From USCg-Taylor sp050740455 (GTDB taxonomy: Bacteria; Pseudomonadota; Gammaproteobacteria; JACCXJ01), in contig JBOIDF010000001.1 in assembly GCA_050740455.1 (NCBI GenBank), positions 62,001 to 126,000 of the forward strand: a stretch of 64,000 nucleotides of DNA. Direction: 5' to 3'. The position numbers and the translations under genes are program-made. The notes under the pieces were generated by a model. That model saw nothing but the letters and a program-made list of their open reading frames with translations, had not been told where the DNA came from and made no database searches. Positions within the stretch are counted from its first letter, which is position 1; every line of letters begins with the position of its first letter. Shown here in pieces: positions 1-8,660 of the stretch.

Positions 1-98
1 CGCGAATAGGACCCCTCCAATGACCCGCCATATCGTCCGCTCGATCGCGTGGGCGCAACTGGCTATGGGTCTGCCCCTGCTCTGATCGTTCCTGGACC
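1..98. other. Left edge: end of an unseen gene and cysT leader
   Basis: A TAG at 7-9 in frame 1 could be the end of a gene that begins outside the window. A sulfate-binding protein gene would be usual here, but three codons cannot show it. A 21-codon reading frame (20-85) has no clear ribosome-binding site. I see no promoter or terminator that I can support. Confidence 0.3.
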
Positions 99-1001
99 AT
101 GCGCCCATCAATTATGAAGATGCGGCCGTCTCCCAGCCGTTCCCCGATCCCGGGGTTCGGACTGACGCTGGGCTACACGATGATCTACCTCAGCCTGATC
201 GTGCTGGTCCCGCTCGCTGGGGTTTTTGTCAAAGCGGCCGGGCTCGGTCTTGACGGCCTCTGGCCGATTCTCGGTTCGCCTCGTGTACTGTCGGCGCTGA
301 AGCTTTCCTTCGGAACGGCGCTGATCGCGGCGGCCATCAACCTGGTCTTCGGCATGCTCGTGGCCTGGGTATTCGTGCGCTACGAGTTTCCGGGCAAGCG
401 GCTGTTCGATGCGACGATTGATCTGCCTTTCGCGCTGCCGACCGCGGTCGCCGGCATCGCCCTGACTGCGCTCTACGCGGGCAACGGCTGGGTCGGCCCG
501 TTTCTGGAACCGCTGGGCATCAAGGTGGCCTACACGCCGCTCGGCATCGTCGTCGCGCTGACCTTCGTCGGCCTGCCGTTCGTGGTGCGCACGGTGGAGC
601 CGGTGCTGAGGGACGCCGAGAAGGAACTGGAGGAGGCTGCCGCCTCGCTCGGCGCTACGCGCTGGCAAACGGTGAGCCGCGTCGTTTTTCCGGCCATCCT
701 GCCCGCGCTCTTGACCGGCTTCACGCTGGCCTTCGCGCGCGGAGTCGGCGAATACGGATCGGTGATCTTCATCGCCGGCAATCTGCCGCATGTGTCCGAG
801 ATCGCGCCGCTGCTCATTGTCATCAAGCTGGAGGAGTATAGCTATGCGGGCGCCACCGCGGTGGCGGCAGCCATGCTGGTCATTTCCTTTGCCATGTTGC
901 TGGTCATCAATGCGCTGCAGGCGTGGACCAACCGCCACCGGACGCAGCGCCATGTCGAACCTGCACTGCCTCATCCTGTACTTCAGGGAGCCGGAGCATG
1001 A
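99..1001 (+). CDS. cysT: Sulfate/thiosulfate ABC transporter permease CysT
   Basis: Inner-membrane permease of the CysTWA importer that brings sulfate or thiosulfate into the cytoplasm for cysteine synthesis. The 300-residue product has a hydrophobic segment near residues 25-46 and further membrane spans with the standard 6-TM layout. The cytoplasmic EAA loop that contacts the ATPase is visible (EEAAASLGATRW, about residues 180-195). Length is slightly above the usual 270-290 because of the N-terminus; ATGs at 114 and 120 are equally possible starts and none has a strong Shine-Dalgarno. It overlaps cysW by ATGA and is followed by cysA, so it is the first gene of a three-gene operon. Family assignment is firm; transported anion is inferred from the family. 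Confidence 0.93.
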   Translation: MRPSIMKMRPSPSRSPIPGFGLTLGYTMIYLSLIVLVPLAGVFVKAAGLGLDGLWPILGSPRVLSALKLSFGTALIAAAINLVFGMLVAWVFVRYEFPGKRLFDATIDLPFALPTAVAGIALTALYAGNGWVGPFLEPLGIKVAYTPLGIVVALTFVGLPFVVRTVEPVLRDAEKELEEAAASLGATRWQTVSRVVFPAILPALLTGFTLAFARGVGEYGSVIFIAGNLPHVSEIAPLLIVIKLEEYSYAGATAVAAAMLVISFAMLLVINALQAWTNRHRTQRHVEPALPHPVLQGAGA

Positions 1002-1903
1002 GTCCCCGGATCGACCACTCACTGCTCGATCCGATCCGGCTCCCCTTCGAGCCGCTGCTACAGCGCAATGCCGTGATCACCGAGCAGCCTTGGGTCCGTT
1101 GGTTACTGACGGCCGGCGCGCTCGCCTTCCTGATGGTGTTTCTTCTGCTTCCCCTGGTCGCTGTCTTTACGGAGGCCTTGCGCGGCGGCTTCAAGCTGTA
1201 CTGGGAGTCCTTGAAAGAACCCGACGCACTGGTGGCGATCCGGCTGACCCTCACCGTCGCCGCCATCGCGGTGCCGCTGAATCTCGTCTTCGGCGTGGCC
1301 GCGGCCTGGGCGGTTACCAAGTTCGAGTTCCGTGGCAAGTTCTTCCTTATCACCCTTATCGACCTGCCGTTTTCGGTGTCGCCGGTGGTCTCCGGGCTGA
1401 TCTACGTGTTGATGTTCGGCGCGCAGGGCTGGTTCGGTCCTTGGCTGGCCGCGCACGACATCCACATCATCTTCGCCGTGCCGGGTATTGTGCTGGCCAC
1501 GGTGTTCGTGACCTTTCCCTTCATCGCGCGCGAGCTGATCCCGCTGATGCAGGAGCAGGGCACGGACGACGAGCAGGCGGCGCTGTCCCTGGGCGCGAAT
1601 GGCTGGCAGGCCTTCTGGCGGGTCACGGTGCCGAACATTAAATGGGGCCTGCTGTACGGCCTGCTGCTGTGCAACGCCCGCGCCATGGGCGAGTTCGGTG
1701 CGGTCTCCGTGGTCAGCGGCCACATCCGCGGCGAGACCAATACCATGCCGCTGCACGTGGAAATCCTCTACAACGAATATAACTTCGCCGCGGCCTTCGC
1801 CGTGGCCTCGCTCTTGGCCGGGCTGGCCTTGATCACGCTTGCGCTGAAGTCCTTCCTCGAAGCACGGCACGGCGCCGAGCTTTCGGCCTCGCATCGTCAT
1901 TAA
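998..1903 (+). CDS. cysW: Sulfate/thiosulfate ABC transporter permease CysW
   Basis: Second permease subunit of the sulfate/thiosulfate importer, pairing with CysT in the inner membrane. The chosen ATG at 998 overlaps the cysT stop (ATGA), which implies translational coupling. The longer frame upstream runs through cysT and is not needed. The protein of about 301 residues has the six-TM permease fold and the EAA loop (EQAALSLGANGWQAFWRV) that docks onto CysA. Eleven bases separate it from cysA. The binding-protein gene is not in the window. Confidence 0.93.
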   Translation: MSPRIDHSLLDPIRLPFEPLLQRNAVITEQPWVRWLLTAGALAFLMVFLLLPLVAVFTEALRGGFKLYWESLKEPDALVAIRLTLTVAAIAVPLNLVFGVAAAWAVTKFEFRGKFFLITLIDLPFSVSPVVSGLIYVLMFGAQGWFGPWLAAHDIHIIFAVPGIVLATVFVTFPFIARELIPLMQEQGTDDEQAALSLGANGWQAFWRVTVPNIKWGLLYGLLLCNARAMGEFGAVSVVSGHIRGETNTMPLHVEILYNEYNFAAAFAVASLLAGLALITLALKSFLEARHGAELSASHRH

Positions 1904-1914
1904 CGAAGCCACTC

Positions 1915-3045
1915 ATGGACATTCGAATCCGCCACATCCACAAAAGCTTCACCGGCTTTCCCGCGCTCGTGGACGTCAATCTCGACATCCGGTCGGGCGA
2001 GTTGATCGCGCTCTTGGGTCCGTCCGGCTCCGGCAAGACGACGCTGCTGCGCGTCATCGCCGGGCTTGAATTTCCGGACTACGGGGAGATTCTTTTCGGC
2101 GCCGAGGACATGGCGCGCAAGCCCGTGCGTGAGCGCCGCGTCGGCTTGGTGTTCCAGCACTACGCGCTGTTCAAGCATATGAGCGTGCTGGACAACATCG
2201 CCTTCGGTCTGCGCGTGCAGCCGAGGTTCTTGCGGCCCGGTGAAGCCCAGATCCGCCGCAAGGCGGTCGAGCTGCTGGACCTGGTGCAGCTCGGCGGCCT
2301 GGAGCGCCGCTACCCGCACCAGCTGTCCGGCGGCCAGAAACAGCGGGTGGCGCTGGCCCGCGCTCTGGCGATCGAACCGCGCGTGCTGCTCTTGGACGAA
2401 CCGTTCGGCGCGCTCGACGCCAAGGTGCGCAAGGACCTGCGCCGCTGGCTGCGCGAGCTGCACGACCGGACCGGCTACACGACCGTGTTCGTCACCCACG
2501 ACCAGGAAGAGGCGCTGGAATTGGCCGACCGGGTGGTGATCATGAACCGTGGGTGCCTCGAGCAGGTCGGCACGGTGGACGAAGTGTACGAGCACCCGCG
2601 CACGCCGTTCGTCTTCGACTTCCTGGGCGGCACCAACGTGCTCGACGCCGAAGTGCGCGGACGCAAGGTGTTCCTGCGCGGCGCCGAGCAGCCGCTGGTG
2701 ACCGACATCATCCATCCCGACGGCCCAGCCGATCTCTACGTGCGCCCCGGCGACCTGCGCCTTGCGGACCCGGGCTGGCACGGCATCGAGGTGCGCGTAA
2801 GCACCGTTCAACGCACCGGGCCTATCGTGCGCGCCAGCGCCGAAGTATTGGCCAACGGCACCAGCGTCAGCGTCGAACTGCCTCATCTGCACCACGACGC
2901 AGCCAGGTTCCAGGCGGGCGCCACGCTGCGGCTGAGGATGATGCAGTTCTGCGTTTACCCCCGAGCCGTTGCGGCGCATGCGCACCCGATTACGGATTCT
3001 CGGGAACCAACCGCCGCCGAATCGCAAGAGCGCACCCGCGTCTAG
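1915..3045 (+). CDS. cysA: Sulfate/thiosulfate ABC transporter ATPase CysA
   Basis: Cytoplasmic ATPase that powers the CysTW importer. Walker A is GPSGSGKTT with the lysine at residue 41, the ABC signature is LSGGQKQR, and Walker B is VLLLDEPFGALD; the switch histidine lies in VFVTHDQEEA. The C-terminal part beyond about residue 240 matches the TOBE-type regulatory domain of CysA/MalK-like ATPases. At 376 residues it is close to the usual 350-365. It is the last gene of cysTWA and faces the convergent phosphatase gene; no clear terminator hairpin is visible in the 129 bp between them. Confidence 0.94.
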   Translation: MDIRIRHIHKSFTGFPALVDVNLDIRSGELIALLGPSGSGKTTLLRVIAGLEFPDYGEILFGAEDMARKPVRERRVGLVFQHYALFKHMSVLDNIAFGLRVQPRFLRPGEAQIRRKAVELLDLVQLGGLERRYPHQLSGGQKQRVALARALAIEPRVLLLDEPFGALDAKVRKDLRRWLRELHDRTGYTTVFVTHDQEEALELADRVVIMNRGCLEQVGTVDEVYEHPRTPFVFDFLGGTNVLDAEVRGRKVFLRGAEQPLVTDIIHPDGPADLYVRPGDLRLADPGWHGIEVRVSTVQRTGPIVRASAEVLANGTSVSVELPHLHHDAARFQAGATLRLRMMQFCVYPRAVAAHAHPITDSREPTAAESQERTRV

Positions 3046-3174
3046 TGACGCCTTCGGAGCGCTCGATGATCGCCACGACATCCTTGACACGGCGGCGCCG
3101 GTGGCGCCCGACAAATCCGAGCCTGCTTATCGATGAGCGGTAGGAGGATCGAGCCCGGAACCCAAGCGTCAAGT

Positions 3175-4092
3175 TCACGCGCCCGAACGTTGCGCGGCAA
3201 TCATCGTGATGTCATCGTATTGCGGGGCCGAGCCTTGGTAATCGGTCAGGGCCTTCAGCAACCCATCGCACATCGCTTGAGCGGGCACACCCGTGTGCGC
3301 ACGCAGCGCCGCTTGCAAGCGATCGACGCCGAACGCGTGCTCGCGCGCATCCACCGTGTCGGTGATGCCGTCGGTGTAGAGAAACAGGGTACCGCTTTGG
3401 GGAATGATCATCGTTGCCTCATCGAATCGGGGATCATCAATGATTCCCAGGGGTTGCCCGGAGCCTTGGGGCATGAGCTCGGCCTGGCCCGCCGCATCGA
3501 TGAGGATCGGTAGCTCGTGCCCCGCGCGGGCATAGTCGAAGCGCCCGCTATGGATATCCAGCACTCCGTAGAGAACCGTGACGAAGAGCCCCGTGTCGCC
3601 CATCTCCAGCAGATGACGGTTGACCCGGCGCAGGGTCTCGCCGGGCGCCTCGAATCGGCTTGCCTCGGCGCGCCACAGCGCGCGCGCCTGGGCCATGAAA
3701 ATCGCCGCGGGCACTCCCTTGCCGGTCACATCGCCCACGACGGCGCCGATTGCCTGATCGCTCAAAGCTATGAAGTCTAAGAAATCGCCGCCCACCGCGC
3801 GCGCCGGGGCCATGCGCATTCCGAAATTGAACGCCGGGGAGCGCGGCACTGCCTTGGGAAGAATGCCTATCTGGATCTCGTGCGCGAGCTGGAGCTCGCG
3901 CTCTAATTTCTCCTTCTCGATGATTTGGCTTTGCGCGGCTTTCAGACTTTCGTAAGCCTCGGCGAGCCGGCGGTTCTTTTCCGGGCTGAACGTTTCACCA
4001 GACTCAAACGCCATGCAAGCCATTAGATGATTGGCGTCCGTGCCGAGTGTCCGCGCCACTTCACGCACCCGGTTGCGAAATTCCTCCGGCAC
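3175..4092 (-). CDS. SpoIIE/RsbU-type PP2C serine phosphatase
   Basis: Cytoplasmic protein of about 305 residues with a short N-terminal helical region, a coiled-coil linker (about residues 40-70, rich in K/E/L) and a C-terminal PP2C phosphatase domain. Metal-binding signatures are visible as VGGDFLDF and VGDVTGKG, and a late D in QYDDITM. Such phosphatases usually act on anti-sigma-factor antagonists in partner-switching pathways, but no anti-sigma or STAS gene lies nearby, so the target is unknown. The start is a GTG; no in-frame ATG extends it, and another GTG eight codons in has a GGAGG about 13 bases upstream. It lies downstream of aroC on the same strand. Confidence 0.85.
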   Translation of the reverse strand: MPEEFRNRVREVARTLGTDANHLMACMAFESGETFSPEKNRRLAEAYESLKAAQSQIIEKEKLERELQLAHEIQIGILPKAVPRSPAFNFGMRMAPARAVGGDFLDFIALSDQAIGAVVGDVTGKGVPAAIFMAQARALWRAEASRFEAPGETLRRVNRHLLEMGDTGLFVTVLYGVLDIHSGRFDYARAGHELPILIDAAGQAELMPQGSGQPLGIIDDPRFDEATMIIPQSGTLFLYTDGITDTVDAREHAFGVDRLQAALRAHTGVPAQAMCDGLLKALTDYQGSAPQYDDITMIAAQRSGA

Positions 4093-4168
4093 CTTTCGAC
4101 CCCCATGCCAGCATCGGTCCTCCTCGGTTCGTATTCGATTCTTAAGGGCCTCGCCATGGGCGAGAAGA

Positions 4169-5302
4169 TCATACAGGCGATCGATGCAATGTGGGAGACT
4201 TGAGCCCGGATGTGGCTGGAATCACCGGCGTCTGCGAGCGCACATCGAGGTTTTGCGCGCGGTGCCGCAGCATGTGGTCCATCAAGACCAGCGCCAGCAT
4301 GGCCTCGGCGATAGGCGTCGCGCGGATCCCAACACAGGGATCATGGCGGCCGAGGGTGACGACTTCGGCGGGGTTACCGAGGATATCGATCGAACGGCCC
4401 GGCAAGCGCAGGCTCGAGGTCGGTTTAAGCGCGATGCCGACGACGATATCCTGGCCGGAGGAGATACCGCCAAGGATCCCGCCCGCGTGGTTGCTGAGAA
4501 ATCCTTCAGGCGTCATCTCGTCGCGGTGTTCGGTCCCCTTTTGGGTCACGCTCGCAAACCCGGCGCCGATGTCCACACCCTTGACGGCATTAATGCCCAT
4601 CATGGCCTTGGCGATGTCGGCATCGAGCCGATCGAAGACCGGTTCTCCGAGACCCGGCGGTACGCCGGTGGCGACCACGTTGACGCGCGCGCCAATGGAG
4701 TTACCTGCCTTGCGCAAGGCGTCCATGTAGGCTTCTAGCTCCGGGACCCGATCCGGATCGGGACAGAAAAAGGGATTCTGGTCTGCGGCCTCCCAGTCTC
4801 GCAGCTCGATGCGGTGGGACCCGAGCTGCGCGAGATAGCCGCGGATCGCGATGCCGTATCGCTCGCGCAGGTATTTCTTCGCGATCCCGGCCGCGGCAAC
4901 CCGCATACAAGTCTCGCGCGCCGAGGCCCGGCCGCCGCCGCGGTGGTCGCGGATCCCGTATTTCTGCTGGTAGGTGTAGTCGGCATGGCCGGGCCGAAAC
5001 TGCGCGAGGATTTGGTCATAGTCCCTGGAACGCTGATCGGAATTTTCGATGAGGAGCCCGATCGGCGTGCCGGTGGTCTTGCCTTCGAAGACACCCGAGA
5101 GGATCTTCACGAGGTCGGCTTCACGCCGCTGGGTCGTGTGCCGGGAGGTTCCGGGCTTGCGCCGATCGAGATCGCGCTGCAGATCCTCTTCGGACAACGC
5201 GAGTCCGGGCGGACAGCCGTCGACGATGCAACCGTAGGCCGGGCCGTGGCTCTCCCCGAAAGTGGTGACGGTGAACAAGACACCGAAACTGTTGCCGGAC
5301 AT
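4169..5302 (-). CDS. aroC: Chorismate synthase
   Basis: Converts EPSP to chorismate, the last step of the common aromatic pathway, using reduced FMN. The N-terminus MSGNSFGVLFTVTTFGESHG is the family hallmark, and the FMN/substrate motifs are present (RPGHADYTY, RDHRGGGRASARET, GGILGGISSGQ, RHDPCVGIRA). At 377 residues it is a little longer than the usual 355-365, because of a C-terminal tail after the conserved LVLMDHMLRH segment. It is upstream of the phosphatase gene on the minus strand with a 76-bp gap. Housekeeping gene, firm call. Confidence 0.97.
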   Translation of the reverse strand: MSGNSFGVLFTVTTFGESHGPAYGCIVDGCPPGLALSEEDLQRDLDRRKPGTSRHTTQRREADLVKILSGVFEGKTTGTPIGLLIENSDQRSRDYDQILAQFRPGHADYTYQQKYGIRDHRGGGRASARETCMRVAAAGIAKKYLRERYGIAIRGYLAQLGSHRIELRDWEAADQNPFFCPDPDRVPELEAYMDALRKAGNSIGARVNVVATGVPPGLGEPVFDRLDADIAKAMMGINAVKGVDIGAGFASVTQKGTEHRDEMTPEGFLSNHAGGILGGISSGQDIVVGIALKPTSSLRLPGRSIDILGNPAEVVTLGRHDPCVGIRATPIAEAMLALVLMDHMLRHRAQNLDVRSQTPVIPATSGLKSPTLHRSPV

Positions 5303-5356
5303 GGATAGTATTGTAACGTTAAACGCAGGGACGTCGTGAGAGCGATCCCGGCTCTC

Positions 5357-5462
5357 TCAGCCGGCGCAGCACGAGAGCTGCGTCACGTCCTTCGAGAAGG
5401 TGAGGGCCGCGAGCTCGAGTCCCTCGACCATCGTAAGATATGGGAACAATTGATCCGCGAGC
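5357..5462 (-). pseudogene. merA 3' fragment (C-terminal tail only)
   Basis: About 35 codons match the last residues of mercuric reductase: a segment with LADQLFPYLTMVEG, then FSKDVTQLSCCAG, ending in the vicinal cysteine pair that hands Hg(II) to the active site. The DNA is nearly identical to the 3' end of the complete merA at 6968-8632 for its last 75 or so bases, while the DQLFPYL part resembles the other merA (9928-11643). Upstream the homology stops abruptly at about 5462 in unrelated sequence. It is therefore the scar of a third merA, left by recombination or deletion. Confidence 0.8.
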
Positions 5463-5610
5463 CCTTGGCGACCACTGGCGCCATCGCTTGGTCCGTTGCG
5501 AAGTCGACTTGACCCACCGGCAGATCCGTTTCTACGCACTCCTGCGTGACCCGGATTGCCAACCGCTGTTGCTGACGCTGCCCTACCGCTCCGTCTATAT
5601 GCTCTGCTGA
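5440..5610 (+). other. Possible gene remnant abutting the merA scar
   Basis: An open frame of about 56 codons on the plus strand. Its first seven codons overlap the merA scar, but from about 5463 it runs through sequence unrelated to merA and ends in a protein-like stretch (RQIRFYALLRDPDCQP, then LTLPYRSVYMLC). I do not recognise the family. The abrupt start at the merA junction suggests the 3' end of another gene whose beginning was lost. No ribosome-binding site precedes the ATG. Confidence 0.25.
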
Positions 5611-5655
5611 GCAACTTGCAGAAGAAACGCCACGGCAGGATCTGGTTAAAGTCGA

Positions 5656-5688
5656 CCCAACGCCCCGAAGGTTCCTCGGGGCGTTGGG
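5656..5688 (-). terminator. Perfect 13-bp hairpin
   Basis: Arms CCCAACGCCCCGA and TCGGGGCGTTGGG are perfectly complementary around a 7-base loop. It sits ten bases beyond the stop of the small peptide gene at 5698-5790, so a transcription-terminator or mRNA-stabilising role on the minus strand is likely. There is no clean T-run after either arm, so intrinsic termination is uncertain. Confidence 0.55.
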
Positions 5689-5697
5689 CCTTACTAC

Positions 5698-5790
5698 CTA
5701 CCAGCAGAGGGGACAGCCTGCGTAGGTGAAAGTCGCCAGTGCGAGCAACGCTGCTCCAGCGACTCCAGCTATTGCGTGTTTCAACTTCAT
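5698..5790 (-). CDS. Small exported peptide ending in a CxxC motif
   Basis: A 30-codon gene too short for most gene finders. An excellent GGAGG lies six bases before the ATG. The product starts MKLK, has one hydrophobic stretch (about residues 7-22) typical of a signal peptide or single membrane anchor, and ends YAGCPLCW. Cleavage after the small residues would release a very short peptide with a CPLC metal- or thiol-type motif. It lies in the mercury island, downstream of merR (5905-6390), and is followed by a perfect hairpin. I do not recognise a family; a role in metal binding is an inference from the motif and context. Confidence 0.55.
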   Translation of the reverse strand: MKLKHAIAGVAGAALLALATFTYAGCPLCW

Positions 5791-5904
5791 CTCACACCTC
5801 CAGTAGAGTACTTGCTAAAAAGCGTCTAGAGACGCTCAGACACGACTAAGCCGCGCCCGACCGGGATCATGCATGTTCCAGTGGCTGGAACGTCAAGAGG
5901 CATC

Positions 5905-6390
5905 TTACCGCTTGGGCGGTTCCCCGCTGCCCGGCTTCTCGGGTCTGCCAAAGATGGCGTCGCGCAGCTTGGGTGGTCCCGATTCCATCAGCTCGGCGGG
6001 CGTCTTATGCTCAAGGGCAAGCGTCCGGGCGTGAAGTGATTGCATTTCGGCATGCAACGCCTTAAGAGCCTCGATGGCCTCTCTAATCTCATTGAGCTTG
6101 CGTTCAATGAGTGTCTTTAGCAGCGGCCGCGCCCCACAACCGCACGGCGGGCCGCTTTCGTAGCCAACCAGGAGTTGCCGGATATCCTCAATAGAGAAAT
6201 CAAGCTGGCGCGCTGCCTTCACAAAACGCAGCCGCTCCATCTCGTTTTCTTCGTATATGCGCTGCCCTGCCGAGAGCCACCCCGAACTCTCCCGGCCAGG
6301 AGGCGGGACAAGGCCGATCTCTTCGTAGTACCGAATGGTCTTTGCGCTTATGCCCAACGCTCGGGCAACCGCACCAATTTTTTGCCTCAT
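5905..6390 (-). CDS. MerR-family metal-type regulator (second merR)
   Basis: DNA-binding regulator of 161 residues. The winged-helix N-terminus is clear (IGAVARALGISAKTIRYYEE, then a basic wing) followed by the long dimerisation helix. It has only one cysteine cluster, CGC at residues 83-85, and lacks the two later cysteines found at 123 and 131 in the other MerR of this window, so Hg(II) sensing of the classical type is doubtful; another soft metal or a degenerate sensor is possible. The ATG has a GGAG about six bases upstream. An imperfect dyad lies just outside the start (6411-6430), but no 19-bp-spaced promoter is convincing there, and no intact gene faces it. Confidence 0.8.
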   Translation of the reverse strand: MRQKIGAVARALGISAKTIRYYEEIGLVPPPGRESSGWLSAGQRIYEENEMERLRFVKAARQLDFSIEDIRQLLVGYESGPPCGCGARPLLKTLIERKLNEIREAIEALKALHAEMQSLHARTLALEHKTPAELMESGPPKLRDAIFGRPEKPGSGEPPKR

Positions 6391-6641
6391 TCTTTGCTCC
6401 GTCGTACGGTTGAGATCTAGAAGTGGACCTCCTAAGCCACGCCTATGCTTTGCGTCACACGTGAGGCCTAATCCTGCAGGAAGTCGGAGATCCCTTGGCT
6501 TTGCGGGTCGAACTCCAAATACGAGGCGTCACCCGCGCGCACCTTTTGGTGCTCACCGATGGCCACCCAACTCAGACTCTTAGACCAAGTCGGAAATCAC
6601 CTGCGCTAAAAGCATTATAGCATCGGCATCGCGCAGACCAG

Positions 6642-6806
6642 GGGGGGATCGGCAGTAGCTATGTGAGCCGCACGGTCAACCTGACCATTCTCGCTCCGGA
6701 CATCGTGGCTGCCATCCTCGATGATACCTTGCCGCCGGACCTGACGCTGTTCCAATTGGCGGTGGATCCCTCGGCGCTGTGGGAGGAGCAGCGGGGGCGG
6801 ATTGGG
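6642..6806 (+). pseudogene. Fragment of a site-specific recombinase C-terminus
   Basis: About 55 codons read GIGSSYVSRTVNLTILAPD, then IVAAILDD, and end near LWEEQ. This pattern (helix-turn-helix with YVSR, then LAPDIV.AIL and a final W.EQ) is what I know from the C-terminal end of large serine-recombinase-family proteins. There is no catalytic domain, no plausible start, and the frame continues into non-matching sequence. It is best read as the remnant of a mobile-element recombinase that helped assemble the mercury island. The family match is from memory of the motif only. Confidence 0.45.
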
Positions 6807-6967
6807 GGCGCCGCCGTAGTAAATCGGTGCCAGAAGCGTATAGCCTGGTACGTCCCACGGACGTCCCCTATTACTCCACACAGCTGGACCGTTGCTTCAC
6901 ATCCTTAGCCTTGGCGAGGATTTGACCGCCGGTGGGTGGTTAATTTGAAAATCTGGTTCTCTTGCTG

Positions 6968-8632
6968 CTAGGTCGCACAGCAGGAGAGTTGCGTCACGTC
7001 CTTCGAGAAGGTGAGGGCCGCGAGCTTGAGTCCCTCGACCATCGTCAAATACGGGTGATAGGTCCCAATAATATCCTTTGTTGTCAGCTTGAAGCGGATC
7101 GCGAGGGTGGCCTCCTGGATGACCTCCCCGGCCTCGGCCGCCAGCACATGCGCGCCCAGGAGCCGCCCGCTGCCGCGCTCGCGGATGAGCTTGATAAGGC
7201 CCTGGGTGTTGCGCGAGGCTTGTGCCCTCGGCACGTGCTCGAGCGGCAGCATCGCGGTCTCGATCTCCAAACCCTGGGTCCTAGCCTGCGCCTCGGTGAG
7301 GCCGACGCTTGCGAGCTGAGGATCGGTAAACGTGACACGCGGCAGTGCGAAGAGGTCATAGACTTTCCCGGCGCCGGTCAGCGCATTCTCCGCCGCGAGT
7401 TGGCCGGCATAAGCAGCCACGTAGACGAACATCGGGTCCCCGATGCAGTCGCCTGCGGCGAAGATGTCGGGGTTCTCTGTCCGCAGGTGAGAGTCCACCT
7501 GGATCTCTCCCTTCGAGCCCAGCGTGACGCCCGTATTCTCCAGACCGAAGCCCTGCGTGCTGGCGCGCCGCCCCGTGGTAATGAGCAACTGCTCGGCGGT
7601 GAGCGTCTGCTTCGCGCCATCTCTTTCGAGATGCACCCGGTATTCATCGCTGGCGCGCTCGACCCGCTCAATCCTGGTGCCGGTCAATACCGTGATCCGT
7701 TCGGCCGTCAAGTACTTGGCCAACGCCTCGCTGATCTCCGGCTCCTCGGCCGCGGCAATATGAGGCAGCGTTTCCACCAGAGTAACACGGACCCCAAAGC
7801 GCGCAAACAATTGCCCGAGCTCCAGGCCAATCGCCCCGCCGCCGATGACAATTAGGGTCTGCGGGAGTGCCGGCAGGCTCAGCGCCTCGGTCGAATCAAG
7901 GTAGCCCGCCTCGGCGAGCCCCGCGATGGGCGGCGCCGCCGGCCTAGATCCCGTCGCGACCAGGATCTTACCGGGTGCGTAAGCCTGGCCATTGAGGCGC
8001 ACGCCCCGCCCGCCCGTCAATTGGGCGCGCCCGCGGAGGAGCGTGACATTCGGGTAAGCCGCTAGGACCTTAACGTATTTCTCTTCCCGCAGCGCCGCTA
8101 CCAACTCATCCTTTTGGCTCACGACCCGCTGCCAATCGGAAGGCGGGGGACAGGCCGCCATGCCTTCGAAGTTCGGGTAGGCGGCTGAATAGCAAATCTC
8201 CGCCGCCTTGATGAGCGTCTTCGAGGGTACGCAGCCGATGTTGACGCAAGTGCCCCCGATCGTGCCTTCCTCGACAATCACGACCCTCGCGCCGAGCTCC
8301 GCGCCCTTGATCGCGGCGGCGAAGGCCGCCGAGCCCCCGCCGATCGTCATCAGATCGAAATCGGCGCCCTCGGATCTGGGTACCTGGCGCTCGCCTTCGA
8401 GCGGTCGTTTGGCGTCTACGATGGCGCGGTATCCGGCCTTTGCCACTGCCCCCGCGAGGGCCTCCTCCGAGATCTTAGCATCCGCCACGACCGCCGCTGT
8501 GCCCTCCCTCCAGCCACCGACCTCAGCGCTCTCCACCCCGGGCACACCTTTGAGGGCTTGGGTCACGTGCCGCGCGCAGCCCTCACAGGTCATCCCCTCG
8601 ATACGCAGCGTAAAATGGACTCGATTGCTCAT
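6968..8632 (-). CDS. merA: Mercuric reductase MerA with N-terminal HMA domain (copy 1)
   Basis: Cytoplasmic FAD/NADPH flavoenzyme reducing Hg(II) to volatile Hg(0). Residues 1-70 form one heavy-metal-associated domain (GMTCEGC, cysteines 16 and 19), then the disulfide-oxidoreductase core with redox-active GGTCVNIGCVPSK (cysteines 129 and 134), an NADPH-binding GGGAIGLELGQ, and the C-terminal metal-delivering LSCCAT pair. Length 554 is normal for MerA with one HMA domain. The ATG has a GGGGGTG ribosome-binding site. It follows the merC-like fusion gene by 28 bp and ends the minus-strand mer cluster. It is clearly distinct from the second merA, so the two are not a recent tandem duplication. 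Confidence 0.95.
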   Translation of the reverse strand: MSNRVHFTLRIEGMTCEGCARHVTQALKGVPGVESAEVGGWREGTAAVVADAKISEEALAGAVAKAGYRAIVDAKRPLEGERQVPRSEGADFDLMTIGGGSAAFAAAIKGAELGARVVIVEEGTIGGTCVNIGCVPSKTLIKAAEICYSAAYPNFEGMAACPPPSDWQRVVSQKDELVAALREEKYVKVLAAYPNVTLLRGRAQLTGGRGVRLNGQAYAPGKILVATGSRPAAPPIAGLAEAGYLDSTEALSLPALPQTLIVIGGGAIGLELGQLFARFGVRVTLVETLPHIAAAEEPEISEALAKYLTAERITVLTGTRIERVERASDEYRVHLERDGAKQTLTAEQLLITTGRRASTQGFGLENTGVTLGSKGEIQVDSHLRTENPDIFAAGDCIGDPMFVYVAAYAGQLAAENALTGAGKVYDLFALPRVTFTDPQLASVGLTEAQARTQGLEIETAMLPLEHVPRAQASRNTQGLIKLIRERGSGRLLGAHVLAAEAGEVIQEATLAIRFKLTTKDIIGTYHPYLTMVEGLKLAALTFSKDVTQLSCCAT

Positions 8633-8660
8633 GAGACACCCCCGTAATCAGCTCGCACGC

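Noticed and set aside
108..1022. Long minus-strand open frame opposite cysT
   Set aside because: A high-GC shadow of cysT, with a composition rich in R/Q/H/D and no family resemblance. Similar shadows lie opposite cysW, cysA, merA, lexA, dnaX and others and were left out.
6410..6433. MerR-type promoter in front of the second merR
   Set aside because: There is a TTGAGA and an imperfect dyad, but no -10 at 19-bp spacing and no intact gene on the right to be driven.
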